A DNA stretch of 64,000 nucleotides from Allacma fusca (GCA_947179485.1 OX359246.1:29884001-29948000); one strand, 5' to 3'; shown: positions 32,117 through 45,221, counted from the stretch's first letter. The notes: a model not told the origin generated them from the letters alone. A program made the numbers and translations.

Positions 32117-32981
32117 TTAATTTGATATTGCTTTTGTTGCTGGTTGGCTCTGGTCCATCTCCCTCAGAATCTCTTCCCTATGAGTTCGGACGACCCAGAG
32201 AAAGCAACCTTGAATGAAGCCCGTTACGAGAAGGACAAATAAAGTCATTTTCACACTTCTTCCCGGGTCAATGTACAACTCCGCAATGGAGAGGACGAAG
32301 CTGATGTAATAACTGATGACGGTGTAGACCATGAACGTTTGCAGAAGGAATGGATTTTTCTGTAAAGCAATAAATATTATTAAAAGGTCAAATAGTTATT
32401 AACTCCATGCAAATTTACATTTCCACGAGAATAGATTACTGCTCCCACAAATCCTAATAATATTTTTTTCTAAATCGTATATATTTTTTAAAAAAGTTCT
32501 ACAAATCATTCGAAACGGTTTTGGAAACTATTACCAAATAAGATCCTTTCAGTAGAATTAAAGCCATCACAAATCCCGCTATGCTTGACATTAGTAAAAC
32601 CACAAAATAGAAAAGTGTGAAGGTATCTGAAATTCAATGACAAAAATATTCGGGGTCTTCATTTATAAATTCCATAAAAAGATATCCAAAAGGTAACTAT
32701 AAATTGTAATTTTTTGTAATTGTGCTAAAGAAATTATTACAAACGGCTCGAGGCTTATGAGTCCTCTCCACTTCCAAGTACGACATTTGGGTCAAAGGTT
32801 GAACGATGGTTGTCAAATACATCACAAACATGACGCTCCCGATCTTCAAAAAAAACAAAAAATTCAGTCAATTTTACAAATTTACAATCAAAACAAAATA
32901 TAAAGTAAATCTTACGGCCTGTAACCACCCAATAATCCTAGTCCATAAAGTAGCACCACAAATACAAATTTCCCGACTCAT
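32117..32981 (-). CDS. Small tetraspan membrane protein T6
   Basis: Four exons on the minus strand, 32981-32916, 32843-32741, 32626-32535 and 32359-32117, phases 0, 1, 0, give 167 residues. The N-terminus EICICGATLWTRIIGW matches the family pattern. Spans lie at about 16-36, 60-83, 95-115 and 120-145. The first extracellular loop is short (ERTHKPRAV). The last span ends CFLWVVRTHREEI, followed by a tail of about 17 residues. All splice sites are canonical. Its block 1 copy T5 is dead, so T6 is the only working copy of this type here. Function unknown; likely a plasma-membrane protein. Confidence 0.78.
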
Positions 32982-33627
32982 TGAGCTCTTGTCCCTAATT
33001 TGTATGAAGTCAAAAAAACCAGAGCCACTAAATACTCAAAACTAAAATTTACCAACTCCTAATTTCCGAAGATACTTTTTTTGTTTGTTCGTGTTTGCTC
33101 GGAATAATTTGTCCAACTGAGAAGCAACTCTTTATGAAAGTTCCAAGGAAGGATTTGACAAATAGGATTTAGTCCGTAGTTGGAGAAAGTAGGTGAGAGC
33201 ACTGGAATTTCTTTAATGGATGCATTGCCCAATTGCATAAAAAAACGATGGGAGTGGGATAATTTCGATGGAAACAATTCCGGTGCAAACAAACCCCAGT
33301 TCTGATAAGAGGACTTGCTCAGCATTTAATTTTGGCTCTTTTTCGTAAATAACATACATACATGCTAAAATGGCACATATTATTTGTCTGTGATTTAGGA
33401 TAAGATATTTTGTAAGCTATTAGCTGTTTAGCAAAAGTTTCAAGGGGCGTTGGCCGCGTAGCATATTATATTGAGAAAAATACAAATACAGTATTGACAA
33501 AGAGTACATTTTTTTTGTAGCTTAAAATACATAACTGCGGGTATAAAATCAGAATTTATCCAATAATTGTAATTGTTTCATTGGGACTTGGCCATAGTAT
33601 AAAAAGCATGGAACGATCACAGAAATG
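32982..33627. other. Intergenic between T6 and T7, no gene seen
   Basis: AT-rich. From about 33,150 the sequence has no counterpart in block 1. TATAAAA occurs near 33,598 on the plus strand but no plus-strand gene follows. Confidence 0.45.
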
Positions 33628-35847
33628 TCATGGGAAGTCTTCAGGCAGAGCACCAATCGGACCCTTCCGTCTTCGAGCCTCTTTAATCTCATCCATGTAG
33701 AGCCGTACCATCCACATGGCAAAGCCGAAGATGACCAGAGCCACGGAGAAGATCAGTACTCGGTAGCCCCTTTCCCAGGCTGTCAGGTCTCCTGTGAAAA
33801 TTGCCACAATGTAAAAGATCAAGGCAACCACGAGCAAGACAGCAGTGCAGACTATCCATGCTCCCAAATAGACCGGATCCCTCTGAAAATTAAAATCAAG
33901 GAAAATAATTTATTCATTTATAACCCACTCAATCATCCCAAAATATTTTAAAACATTCAAAACTAGGATCTTAATTTTGATAATAAAAATAAGGTTTCAA
34001 GACATATAAGGTTACTGAGCTCTGTCTCTCCCTATAAATAACTCTGAAACTAACAATATTTGACTCTTATAGAGATATGCTCTCTAAGGAATAAAAATTC
34101 ATGTGAACAATCTTGATAACACTGGGAGTTTATGATCGCTGTCACATTTTTGATTATTAGAAAGTAACACCTTATTATGTCCAACTATGATGAATGAGCT
34201 TTTCTCCTGTAAATGAAATAACATGTGATCCAATATCATTCCCTTTTATCCGCACGCAATTTCAATGCCATGAAATTACGAAATTTATATTATTTTATGG
34301 GGCCCCACGAGACCACTGAACCTACCAAAGGCTCACCCGTCTCCTAAAAATAAAAATATATTCTTGAATTTACAGTACATACTCTCTATCATAAAACTAT
34401 GAATTTCTCTACAGTATACAAGAGGCGGAGTCCACTGTGTTTGCATATCTACATACATACCTGAGAGACCCAATAAAATTATGAAGTTTCATTTATGACA
34501 CTTAAAATGTCCACAGTAAATTCCCCCTCTCTCTTTGTAGATATAAACTTGGAGCAAAACTATTGGCTAGGTTAGTTATAGGTTTTAGGCTAAACCCCAG
34601 CGTTTAGATTACATTGCGATAGGTTCGGGTAGACTAAATACCACACTCTGTGGTAAAAGTTATTACATTCACAAAATACAAGTTACAGTACGCTCCCCCC
34701 AAATTGGACACACTTATAAAGAATACTGCAGATATACGAGCATTTACCCTGGAGCACCAAAAAGGGTTAAGACCACATTTGCTTACTCAATTTGTATTTT
34801 GTCAAATTGTTGCATAAAAGCATGCGCATAGTATGAGGTTTCTACAAGAGTCCTCCTCCTAGAGAGGGATGCTCCAGGAAAGGAAGTGTACTGTAAATAG
34901 CACTAACTATACACATGTACAAAGGTATAAGGCTATATATACAAATAGAAAAATATAAAAAGTTTTTTCAGGTGTAAATACTTTGCTAGCTCCTCCAAGT
35001 AGCACAAGGCCCAGCGTGAGTCCAATCAGGATAGTAATAACAGCTGTATCAAAACACACAGTAAAAAAGTATACATTAGATCCTCCGAACTTGTTGCTAT
35101 AAATTACAACTCTCTTATTCTTCCGGGTACATTTTTACATGTATGTTTGTATGTACATATTTACAAATTACAAGGCTCAGCTAAATTCCCACTGAACAAC
35201 AGGATAAGTTCCAAAATTGAATCCCTCTCATAAAATTTTGTTGGATCAGAGTGTAAAAATGTTTTATTTAAATTGCATTCATACATACAAGGGAACGCAG
35301 GATCATATCGTCATTGAAGGGGCAAAATGGTCCAAGTGCTGTACAAAAGCACGTAGAGCATTTTGTCTTTTCCTTGCGACAATATGCACGTGTCTTTTTT
35401 TCTATTTTTTTTTAGGTAACTGGAATAATTCGAATGGATTTTGTAATCATAAATCGAGGCTTTCATACTAAAAGATAAAAAACTCACGTGAGACTTTCCC
35501 AGCCCGGTCCAAATTCACAAACTGGCTTTGAGCCCCTGGTTGAACAGGCACATCCAAAGAAGTCACATATAGTTCTCCCACGGTCCAGAACAGACCCAGT
35601 AAATTGTCCAGCTATAGGAAAATAAACCACCAGAGGAATAAAAAATAAGGGTACAAATATCCTCAGACAAAATCCAAAGTAAATATCCAAAATGCACTTA
35701 AATTAATAGGATAGAAAAATATAGAGGGAAAAACGATGTATGTAACTATACAGAGCTTATTGTAAAACTCACAATTTGCACATAAGCTATAATGAGGGTC
35801 CAAAGTTTGGCCTTACACCCGCAAATGGCCTTCCTTTTCTTATCCAT
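33628..35847 (-). CDS. Small tetraspan membrane protein T7, variant exon structure
   Basis: Four exons on the minus strand, 35847-35773, 35488-35696 (read 35696-35488), 35096-34982 and 33882-33628, give 217 residues with phases 0, 2, 0. This is the longest member. The N-terminus KKRKAICGCKAKLW fits the family. The first loop is large (about 45 residues) and rich in cysteine (CDFFGCACSTRGSKPVC), suggesting disulphides outside the cell. Exon 3 is 115 nt instead of 92, and its phase differs, because the boundary with exon 2 has moved. The last span ends FGFAMWMVRLYMDEI; the usual H is Y here. The tail is basic. Only parts of it exist in block 1. The exon 3 acceptor (TATAG, 35,098-35,097) was chosen because it alone keeps the frame. 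Confidence 0.72.
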
Positions 35848-36080
35848 TCCAGAGGCGGGAGGAGGAACAGACTCAACGCCGACGGCAGCTCGTCCACAGA
35901 ACCTCCTGCCTAATGGAAATCATACTTTCCCAAATGGACTAAAGCCATTTTCTTGGAAAATAGAAAATTGATTCCTCCAGGAGAATTAATTCCGTCCAGG
36001 GATCATATGCTACTATTCCTGATCCCATCAACTTCATAACGAGCACTAAACGTCAGGACATGTGTGTCCCACGACTCTAT

Positions 36081-36099
36081 ACACACACACACACACACA
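36081..36099. repeat. AC microsatellite
   Basis: Uninterrupted (AC) run of 19 bases upstream of T7. Confidence 0.9.
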
Positions 36100-39000
36100 T
36101 CGAGAGAAAGAGTGTTTCCCTGTCCCGACCCAGCCTCGTTACTTTAGTACCCTCGCGGTCCCTATCCAACACATAGATACATATATAAATACACATGCAC
36201 TTCCAACAGGATATAATATGTCATAATTATACTATAACTGATAATACTTACCCCGGACTATATACTCTATACATACAGGGGAAAGGCCCCATTTAAAATG
36301 TTACCCATTTTCGGTGAAAATTGCATGTATGGCTCACTGGACACAAAAAAACGTGCTTATGTGTAATTAGGAGAAGGTATGCGTGTGTGCTCTGTACCTT
36401 TCAATTTCTGTACTGTATACGGCCCCCAGGTCTCCCGTGAGCAGAGTCACACACTCCCTCACTCCATGTACAGATTATAGTAGGGAATGTTGCGAAAGGG
36501 ATTTTCTAAAGGAGGAAAATGAATTGACTTTTGGGCGGTGGAATTAGTATGGATCGATTCTCACAGAGTTTATGTTCCCTCATAAATGTTTGTGTGCATG
36601 TTGTAATGGGGGAAGATCCCAAAGTTGGAAGTTTGGGCAAGAAAAATGCAGTAGAATAAAACTTTTGTGCAACGGATGTGCATGGACTTTTACTGTATAA
36701 TCTGAATATGACGGAGCCCCTATAAAGTTCCATATGATTTTTGAAAGGAGAAAAATCTTTGCATATATTTTTTTCCTATATGTAAATATATGTTATTATT
36801 TGAACCCACAAACCTTAATTTCTCTTGTAGTGCATATACAGATAAATACATACACACTGTGTGGATCTGTAAGAGCAAAAAAAGAGCTATTTTATATGTG
36901 AAAGCTTAAGAAGGTTTTGCAGGGCTGCTTTCTAAAGGGAGAAAACTGCATTGAGAGCCGGGCTTGATGGAATCAAAACATCAAAAGTAAATGCTCGTGA
37001 GTTGTTTTTATTCCAAACGGAAGCATCTCAAACAAGTCAAGTTACATTTCAAAACTGCAATGTAAGTTGGGCTGGAAAATTGTAGGAGAGCGTATCAGGA
37101 GACCTTATCCTATTATTTTCTTTCCCATTTGTCCTTCAGCCCCCTCAACATACACTCAACATTATTCAACAGTAAAATATACTAAATTTCAAATGTAAAA
37201 TGTTATGGTGACATTTAAGGCATTTGCCAAAATATTATTTTTCCCCGGAGCATATCATATTATTACAGACATTCACATATACATATAGTAACAATAATAT
37301 AATTATTCGAGTCAAATGAATGTCTGAGATTTGAAAGGAAAAGTGTATTTGGGGAATGAAAGGAAAATACAGGGGAGTATTTTATGTAATGTACATATTT
37401 ACATATCTATACATAGAGCAATGACAGGATTGTATAGTCTTATTTTTTGTATTCTTATTCTTATATACTACTATAGAACTTGCACACAATGTATTTTCCT
37501 AGTATATGGTCGTAATAGTGTAATGTACACAGAGTCAATAGAATCTATGAGTTGGCAATGCTGGCAAACCTCCATTTAATCCTAATGTCGTATTTGGTCT
37601 CACCCTAAACGTTTTTTTTTTCAGGAGGGAAAAAATGACCAGTGAGCGACTACATACAGTATGGCTTCGTGTGTAGAGTCCCTATATCTGTTTGTACACA
37701 GATATATACGTGTGAAGGCAATATATCCAGAGCGGAAACTATAACTGAATTCCATTCATAAATTGCTGATATTGCTAAAACAGGGGAGCTCAACAGGTGA
37801 GGAAGGATTCCCGTTCCTTTCCAAACAAGTGTCCACGTTACGTAGCAGGTCCTTCATATAAGCCCTCTTCAGTATGAGCCTTGGCTTTTAGATTTCCTTC
37901 CCTGTCAGGTAAATGATGTATCCGGGAAATTCTGAAGGTGAAGTAGCATCAATGACAGGAAAATAAAGCCCCGACACTGGCATTGTAGGGTCTAAGAAGC
38001 AAAAGGTAAAGAAGTTTAGGTCCTGTGAAAGGAAAAGCTTTTAAATGAAATTCCTTCGAAAAGGGGAGTCTCTTTGGTTCAAGACGTCAGGAAGAGTCAG
38101 TGTAATGTCTTTATTAAGGAGTAAAAGGGAGTCTCACTGGGGAAATTGCTAAGAATCAAAGTGAAACTGACGTATCATCCACGATGCACAATTCCTGCAC
38201 TTGTAGTTTAATCTGATTTTTGAAAAAGTTTCTATGGTTTTTCTTCAACGATTTCTTCCCCTCTGAGCTCTTCATTCAGGGATATTCTATTTTGCATTTT
38301 GATAGCTTTTCAAATTGCTTTACTTTCTTATCTGGTAATTACATTAGACATTTGCATGGGCTCTCTGTTCTCCTGTGTATGAGATTTCCTTGAATTTTCT
38401 CCTCTGCTGGTACATACATATGTCAAGAGTGTGCAGGGACTTTCATAGATAGGAGGACGATTACCTGCCTCAACTGATAGAATTATTCCCCTTGGTTTGG
38501 CCAAAGTTTTGACTAGATAGGACTGAGAATGTATCCAAACTAATTTATGTTATAGCTGTATGATGATGATGTAATTGTGAGAATTGTGTGTATACATACA
38601 GATAGTAGGAGGGGTTAGTCTTGAAAGACTTACGAGCGTAACTTCAATCGTAACTTTTAAGTGTGGATAGTTGGCATCCACGGAATTAACAACTTAAGTT
38701 GTAATTTATTCTCGTTAGTTTTGTTCGAGAATAACCCTCCCCCTGGTTTGGGATAATTTTCTCTTTGGAACACTGGAAATATATCCATGAGGCTGGGAGT
38801 ATGTAATTTTTGGCATGTGTTTTAATTGTAATGTTTTAATTGTTTTAATTGCGTACAGATAATCATATCTGGGGACTGCTATGAATTGGTGTATGTTATA
38901 ATGGAGCTATTATTGCAAATGGTGGGTTTCCATTTATGGTGTCAGATGGTATGTATATTATTTTAAAATTAATTGCACATCGTACCGGAAAAATACCCGG

Positions 39001-39327
39001 AAGATGTAATTACTATAGATTAGAAGGTCCAGGCCAAGGTTTTTCTCAGGGTTCCAGAGATCCTTGCCAACGATTAAGCAAAGCATCACGTTTAGCTTTT
39101 GAAACTACCCACTTGCTCTCAACAATGTTAGAGGTACATACTTTGATTTGAACAATGTTCAAACGTTCCATCTTAGGAAGTTCTGAATCATTTAGTTATA
39201 TACAATTCTCATTGTCAGATTTCCCGATTTGCTTTGCAATTATAAAGAAATACAGCCTTTTACTTTTAAATTGTCCTATTTTCCCGCCTGTATATTATGT
39301 CTAATTGTTCCCTTATGATTATTAGTA

Positions 39328-39740
39328 ATGTCCACGTTTACCCCATTACATTTTAACACTGTCCAGAATTTCCCTGCTGATTTTGAACAACGCCCTCATT
39401 TACCCTTTCGATTCTTAACAATGTCCAGATTTTCCTATTTGATTTTTAACAATGTCCAGATTTTCCCATCTAATTTTAAGCAATGTCCAGATTTTCCCAT
39501 CTGATTCTTAGCAATGTCCAGATTTCCCTCTGTAATTTTTAAAATGTCCAGATTTCCCTCTGTAATTTTAAAAATGTCCAGATTTCCCCTCTGTAATTTT
39601 AACTATGTCCAGATTTCCCTCTGTAATTTTAACAATGTCCAGATTTCCCTCTGTAATTTTAACAATGTCCAGATTTCCCTCTGTAATTTTAACAATGTCC
39701 AGATTTCCCTCTGTAATTTTAACAATGACCAGATTTTCCC
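39328..39740 (+). repeat. 30-bp minisatellite
   Basis: Units read like AACAATGTCCAGATTTCCCT plus CTGTAATTTT. The core from about 39,510 to 39,730 has seven or eight near-identical 30-bp units. To the left the units become gradually more degenerate. Because 30 is a multiple of three, long frames stay open on both strands; these are not genes. Confidence 0.92.
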
Positions 39741-40197
39741 TGTTACTTATAAATCTCCCATCCTGCGCCTGGAAATTTGTTGAAAATGCAGATTTTTTGC
39801 TCACCTTAAAAATTCTGTACATTCACTGTTTTACTCCTTATTGTAAGTAACGACTGTTCTCAATTAAATAAACATATACAGCAAGAAGGGCAAGAACAGA
39901 TGACGGGCGTCTCAATATAATTATCATAATAATTAATTTACAAGTGTCCGTAAGTTCTGAAATAATTATTTTTGTTCTCATCCCTTATTTATATAAGCGC
40001 AGTCCTTGAACGGAAGTTTTCCTCTCCTGTAGAATCTGTCTGTGGTGTAGATCTTGGACGTGCCAGACATATCCCTCTATTATATCTGTATATCTATACA
40101 TCGGCGAAGACAAGTTCACAAGTACGGAAGTTCACAGCACAACATGTGTTCACATTTGTCAAGATGCTATTTGTTTACAGACTGTAAACATGTTGAC

Positions 40198-41633
40198 TCA
40201 AATCCTACAAGGAACAATCTCCGGCAGTTCCATTTCCTGCTTATGTACATGAACCACCACGATGCTGAGTAAATGAAGCACCAGACTCACAACAAAACCA
40301 CCAAAGATATACAACTTGGGCACGTAAATCCCCAGAGCGTAGCCTGTGGAGAGGAACAGTTCTATGATTTTGAACACTGCATACACTACTGTGGACATCA
40401 CCGCATGGATCATCCAGGCCTGCAAGTACGTGGGGTTCCTCTGTAAATATAGTCCCATATAATTAGATATCATAGGATCAATTAATTTTAACTGTACATA
40501 TGTACGGCATGCAATTATGTAATTATATACACACACAAACATGATTATTTGTCTTAGGAACAATGCTGCTGAAGCCCTCGAACAAGGGAGCAAATCTCCA
40601 ACCAATAATTACATTAACAGTTTAATTAATTTATCAACAAATGACTATTAAATTGTTCCGTTACAAAACCATTGATTTTCATTCCCAGACATTTCCAGAG
40701 CCCCCAAAAGGAACACCGTGCCCGGATCTCTTATCGTACCTCCCAAGATTTCATTTCCTCACTTACCATATAAGACCCACGGAGGAGGACAAGTCCCATG
40801 TAGAATTTCAAAATGTAGAAAACTAACGCTGCCACTACCCAGAGCCGTTGAGATTTAACTATGGCACAAAGACCCCATAAAACATTTGATTTATCACCAA
40901 AGTATCTACATTTTACATCTTAAAAAAATATTCCTCTGAAATATATAAATGTCCCCGCTGGAATAAAAATTACTGGGAATTTTTTTTCCCTGATTAAATA
41001 ATTTCCCCTGGAAAAAAAATCATTCTGTCAACAGAATGTTACACTTGAAAAATGTCCCGTCCTTAAATAAACTTATAGCTATAACAGCACTGTCAGGCTC
41101 TATGAAAAATGTCATGTCACTGTACTTTATCCAGAGAGAAACTAAACGTGAAGGGGAAAAAAAAAACTTTTATAGAGAATATAAAGTGAATTTTTTCATT
41201 AAGACGAAAGCTTACATTCGACCCGAAAGGCATGGGAATCCTCTTTTGTAATATTGCCCCGCACTTGGATAATAATGGGGATGAAAATCCCTCCCGTCAT
41301 CCACAGCAAGCTCTCAATCTAAAAAATTATTTACCCCCCCCCCCCCAAACAAAACAAAATACATCACTATAAAGTCCCAGCCCGCAATTGTGAATTTAGT
41401 CATACATTCTTAAAAATAAATACTTGATATATACTTGTAGAATATAAATGATAGGAATATATTTTAAATGGTGAAAGTCAATACAAAATAAAATAAGGCC
41501 CAAATAAGAAAAGAATTTTAGGAAGGGATAAAGTTCAAGTATAGTTGAAAAAACTTTGACTTACAGTCTGAATCACCCCAATGGCCATGGTCCACCCGCC
41601 GGGTCCACAGTAACCAATCCGTCTCTCTTCCAT
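40198..41633 (-). CDS. Small tetraspan membrane protein T8
   Basis: Four exons on the minus strand, 41633-41565, 41318-41216, 40858-40767 and 40440-40198, phases 0, 1, 0, give 168 residues. Exon lengths (69, 103, 92, 243) match those of T3 or T6. The start EERRIGYCGPGGWTMAIGV has one Cys only. The first loop carries an N-glycosylation sequon (GNITKED). The third exon encodes a hydrophobic span ending LLRGSYM. In the last exon the signature is modified to SIVVVHVHKQEME, replacing W by V. The exon 3 acceptor CATAG (40,860-40,859) was chosen because it gives the family's 92-nt length. Function unknown. Confidence 0.76.
41334..41346. repeat. Poly-C run
   Basis: Thirteen consecutive C in T8 intron 1, sixteen bases upstream (on the minus strand) of the exon 2 acceptor side. 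Such a run is prone to slippage and sequencing error but lies outside the exons. Confidence 0.9.
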
Positions 41634-42573
41634 TTTCCACTCAAAAGCTTCTTATGTCCGAATTCCCTCGAAAAAAAAATAGAAGAACTTATACAGTATA
41701 AAAAACAGGAAAATTTGAGGAGAAACTTTCCCTCAAGTTTTTTTGATAGCTCCTTAGTTCACACAAACACAGACACACATATAGACAGAGGCACTCACAC
41801 ATGTACACTCACACACACACACACATCCACTAGAAAAGGAAAAAGAAAAGTTTTCGCAGAGATTAGAAATTCCACGGAGACAATCCTCCGGACAATGCTA
41901 ACCCTTGAAACGAGTTCCAGAGACTGAATTTACTGAAGGCAATTTCCTCCAAGATATTGAATATAGTGGAAGGAATACAGAGAGGACAATTTTAGATTAT
42001 TGATTTTAGAAAAGAATCTCCTTCCTTAAACCATAGGAGAGGTACTTACGATCCCCTGTATGTAAGCACTTGGAGAGGGTCGGGCCAGGGACCATGTGGG
42101 ACTATATTTAGGTAGTGAGAGAGAGTATAGACACATGTCGGAATTTAAGTACTCGGGATGTGTACATGGTATAGAGACCGTAAGGGAAGGAGGGGAAAGC
42201 CACGATTGTCCTTCCTCATATAAGTATTCAAGAGTGTGATCAAGTGAATCATCACGGATGGAAAAACCAGAAAATTTCTCCGGCGCCAATTTTTTTCCTC
42301 CCGTCCGTAAAGTCTTCTTACACACATTCACTTAGAGAGAGAGACACACACACATACATATGTGCATACGTATGTACATACGTATGTACATACATACACC
42401 CTACCACTGTCTAGCCGCCTAGCCAACCACGTTTCAACTGCAATTCTCTTTCCTATTGGCAAATGACCCTGAGTCGTTCTTCTTAATATTTACATTACAC
42501 AAGACAGGATGCTACGGATCGTTTGAGTCCGTCGCTCATTCCTTAGCTATGTATGTATGTATGTACAGGGCAA

Positions 42574-42595
42574 TGTGTGTGTGTGTGTGTGTGTG
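42574..42595. repeat. TG microsatellite
   Basis: Eleven TG units, preceded by (ATGT)n. Confidence 0.9.
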
Positions 42596-45194
42596 CAGGG
42601 TGATGTTAAAAATCCGATTTAAATTACTTTCCCCAATTGTAGCTTGTAGATAGGCATTCGGTGTATGTACATATAATTACATTCTATTCACATGCATGGA
42701 TGCACGCATCCATGCATAATCCTACACTTATGAACTTACTTGCAGAAATGTCTGGGAGCATGATAAATTATACTCATATGCATATATGTACATATGTATG
42801 GGGGCTCAGAGATCCGCTCAAGTTAAATAATAATTTCCCAGCTTTGTCCTGGAATTTTCTAAATTAGAAGTCAATTTGAAGCTCTTTCTTTTTTATTGGT
42901 TTCTCTCTCATGATAAAAAATTACTAAAGGGATTGATTTTAGCTTAAGGTTTTCAACCAGGAAAAAGTTTTTTTTTTCTAAATACTTTTATTTTATCAAG
43001 AAATAAATCAACAACTTTTACTCAATTCAATGTAATAAATTACGTCTGAGGATAGATATATATAGAGCTTGTGGGTCAATTCCAGGTCACTGTTTTTCAA
43101 GTGAGCATCTTAGACATCTCTGAGGCTGCAGCTCAAGTTAAACCCATAAATCTGCTTATTGAGGCGAGTTTAACTTTACTATCTATGTATGTACGTATGT
43201 ATGTGTGTATGCATATGTAGATAGATACTTTTGCCCTTTCCTAAAATAGATAGAATTGGGCCGGATTTTGGAAGGGGGAGTATTGCAATTCAAATTAACT
43301 TTCGGAGCTTGTAAAAATCTATTGAGGGTCATTGGGGTGTCAAGTCCTAAGTAAAATTAATGTTGTAGAAAAATCATGAAAAATGTATCCGTGTGTGGGC
43401 ATTTATTAGATTCTTTTCTCCTTGAAATTTCCGAATGCGAAAAATTTTATTTCAAAGGACCGTTATCATTAGTGAACTCAACATTAGAAGGGAGATTTTT
43501 CGGAGCTATTCTATCGACAAATATTGGAATTGCTCCTCGTTAAAGGGCGTTATGGATACTTTAATTTGATACTAGGTGTAATTCTGAGGGTTTTGAAGAC
43601 ATTCTTGTAATGTCTCTGTTACATTCTCAAAGCACATATAATAATAATTATACTCATAGAAGCCATCACCTGAATGACCCCATAAAAATTTCTTTATACA
43701 GGTGGGGATTTTTCTGAGGCTTTCGAGGAATCTCGTAACAATTGTAGTGACACGGGGTAAGGCCAGACTTTAACACAACTCTTGGGAGAATCTCAGAGTC
43801 CTATAAAGTGAGTATTGGGAAAAGCCGGGACGTTACAGAGGGATTTTATTAGTAAGGTAATGTTTTATATATACACTCACTATACAGATATAAAACACCC
43901 AATAGGCTTCTGCAAATAGCTTTGAGTGTAGGGTATCGTTTAAGACCCCTCCACAGATGATCGTTCCCTGCCCGATGGGATGACCCAATTTTGAAGGCCC
44001 ATTATCTTTTACCACAAATACTTCCATTAAAGGTTTCTAATAAGTTTGGGACAATTGAGACCTTCTGATCTATAAAGGGTTTATGTACATACATATGTAG
44101 TTACTACATTATAGTCGAAATTTGACCTCACAGTACTAGTCCAGCTTTTTAAATTCTCTCACCGAACGTAGCCCTGTTTCCTGTCGGCCTGGGATCTTTT
44201 ATCGAGTTCTTTTTGTCAGTAGATAATTATGAGTGCTTATATATGTTACTGAATTGTAACTTTATATCATGGTTCGGTTACATACATAGGGATTGCTGTA
44301 AAATGCATATATCCGTTTACATATCACTCTATAATTATTATTATGTATGTCAATGTATGCATTCGTATTGTAGCAAAGGAGTGTTGGTGTGTATTCCCAG
44401 GGTTTCAATCGTAACTGTGAGTTTGTGTTTGAGGGAGTTTGTGTGTGTGTGTGTGTGTCTGTGCTTGAGTGTAATTAAATCTGTAAATACTTGTATGCAT
44501 ATGTACATATGTGTTGACTGAAGGTGTCTTTACAGTAGCTCTCTTTTGTACTGTTGGGATGTTGTTCATTTGATGTGACTTCCTGTTCCTGAATTGAGAT
44601 CTCTTTTCTCCCTGTGAGTTCTGGTCCTTGATCTTCCTCCTTTCTCCTTTCTCCTAACAATCTCTGCAGAAGTTGCTTTCTCCTGGGCTCTCAAATACAA
44701 AATAGACTTTGTGTATCGTCTCTCCGAGCCCGATGATGTAGTCCCACGTTCTCTCCAGATCTCTCTCCTACCTTTTCAAGGCTAATGCTCACCAGGGCGC
44801 GAGTAACTATGAAGTAGGAACTCTCTAGTCTCTGCAATCCTTTCACATCCCTTTCCCTTTGAAGGCTCTTGCCGGATTTGCAAATAAGGAAAAGTAATAA
44901 AAAAAGAATTTGAGCACGTCAGCGTCCAGCGTGAGGTTTTCGAGGAAATGTGGACTGGAGACCGACGAAAGCTTTTATGTATATATACGAAAAAGGAGAG
45001 GGAGGCTGATGATATCCTGAGTAATGGCAAGTTTCAAACTATTCGTCAAGATAAAAGCCTTGAAGGGAAGAGTGTGCTGGAAGTCACAAGAGCCTTGGTA
45101 TGGTTGGCAAATAGCTTTCTAATGGTTCCTTCCCCCAAAGCAGACCTATATTTTTTTCCCCTTCGAGAAAAAAAAAATATATCGAGTACCTATC

Positions 45195-45221
45195 CACACA
45201 CACACACACACACACACACAC
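45195..45221. repeat. CA microsatellite
   Basis: About thirteen CA units in the T8-T9 intergenic region. Confidence 0.9.

Larger units (their letters stand above)
26463..35370. repeat. Segmental duplication, block 2
   Basis: Collinear with 16,301-23,680. It is longer because it keeps the segment with the last T7 exon and the full intron, while block 1 has deletions there. It carries the private GGGCA MITE. The right border lies within T7 intron 2, near 35,370, where similarity ends. Confidence 0.85.
35848..40197. other. Long intergenic region between T7 and T8
   Basis: 4.3 kb without a supported gene. It includes an AC microsatellite at 36,081-36,099 and the 30-bp minisatellite at 39,328-39,740. 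A 71-codon open frame at 38,936-39,151 is somewhat protein-like on both strands but is not assignable. Confidence 0.45.

Noticed and set aside
34982-35043. Shorter 62-nt model for T7 exon 3 using the acceptor GATACAG
   Set aside because: Its phase does not fit the exon 2 donor; the upstream acceptor at 35,097 keeps a single open frame.
39328-39740. Possible CRISPR-like array
   Set aside because: Units are directly adjacent with no unique spacers, in a eukaryotic genome; it is a minisatellite.
39514-39850. Open frames of 80-90 codons on both strands
   Set aside because: They are produced by a 30-bp tandem repeat whose unit length is divisible by three.
42026-42331. Frame ending in a GTAAGT donor (near 42,050, minus), considered as a first exon of another tetraspan
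   Set aside because: It lacks the Cys/Trp start motif, and no matching exons 2-4 follow before T8, which has its own first exon.
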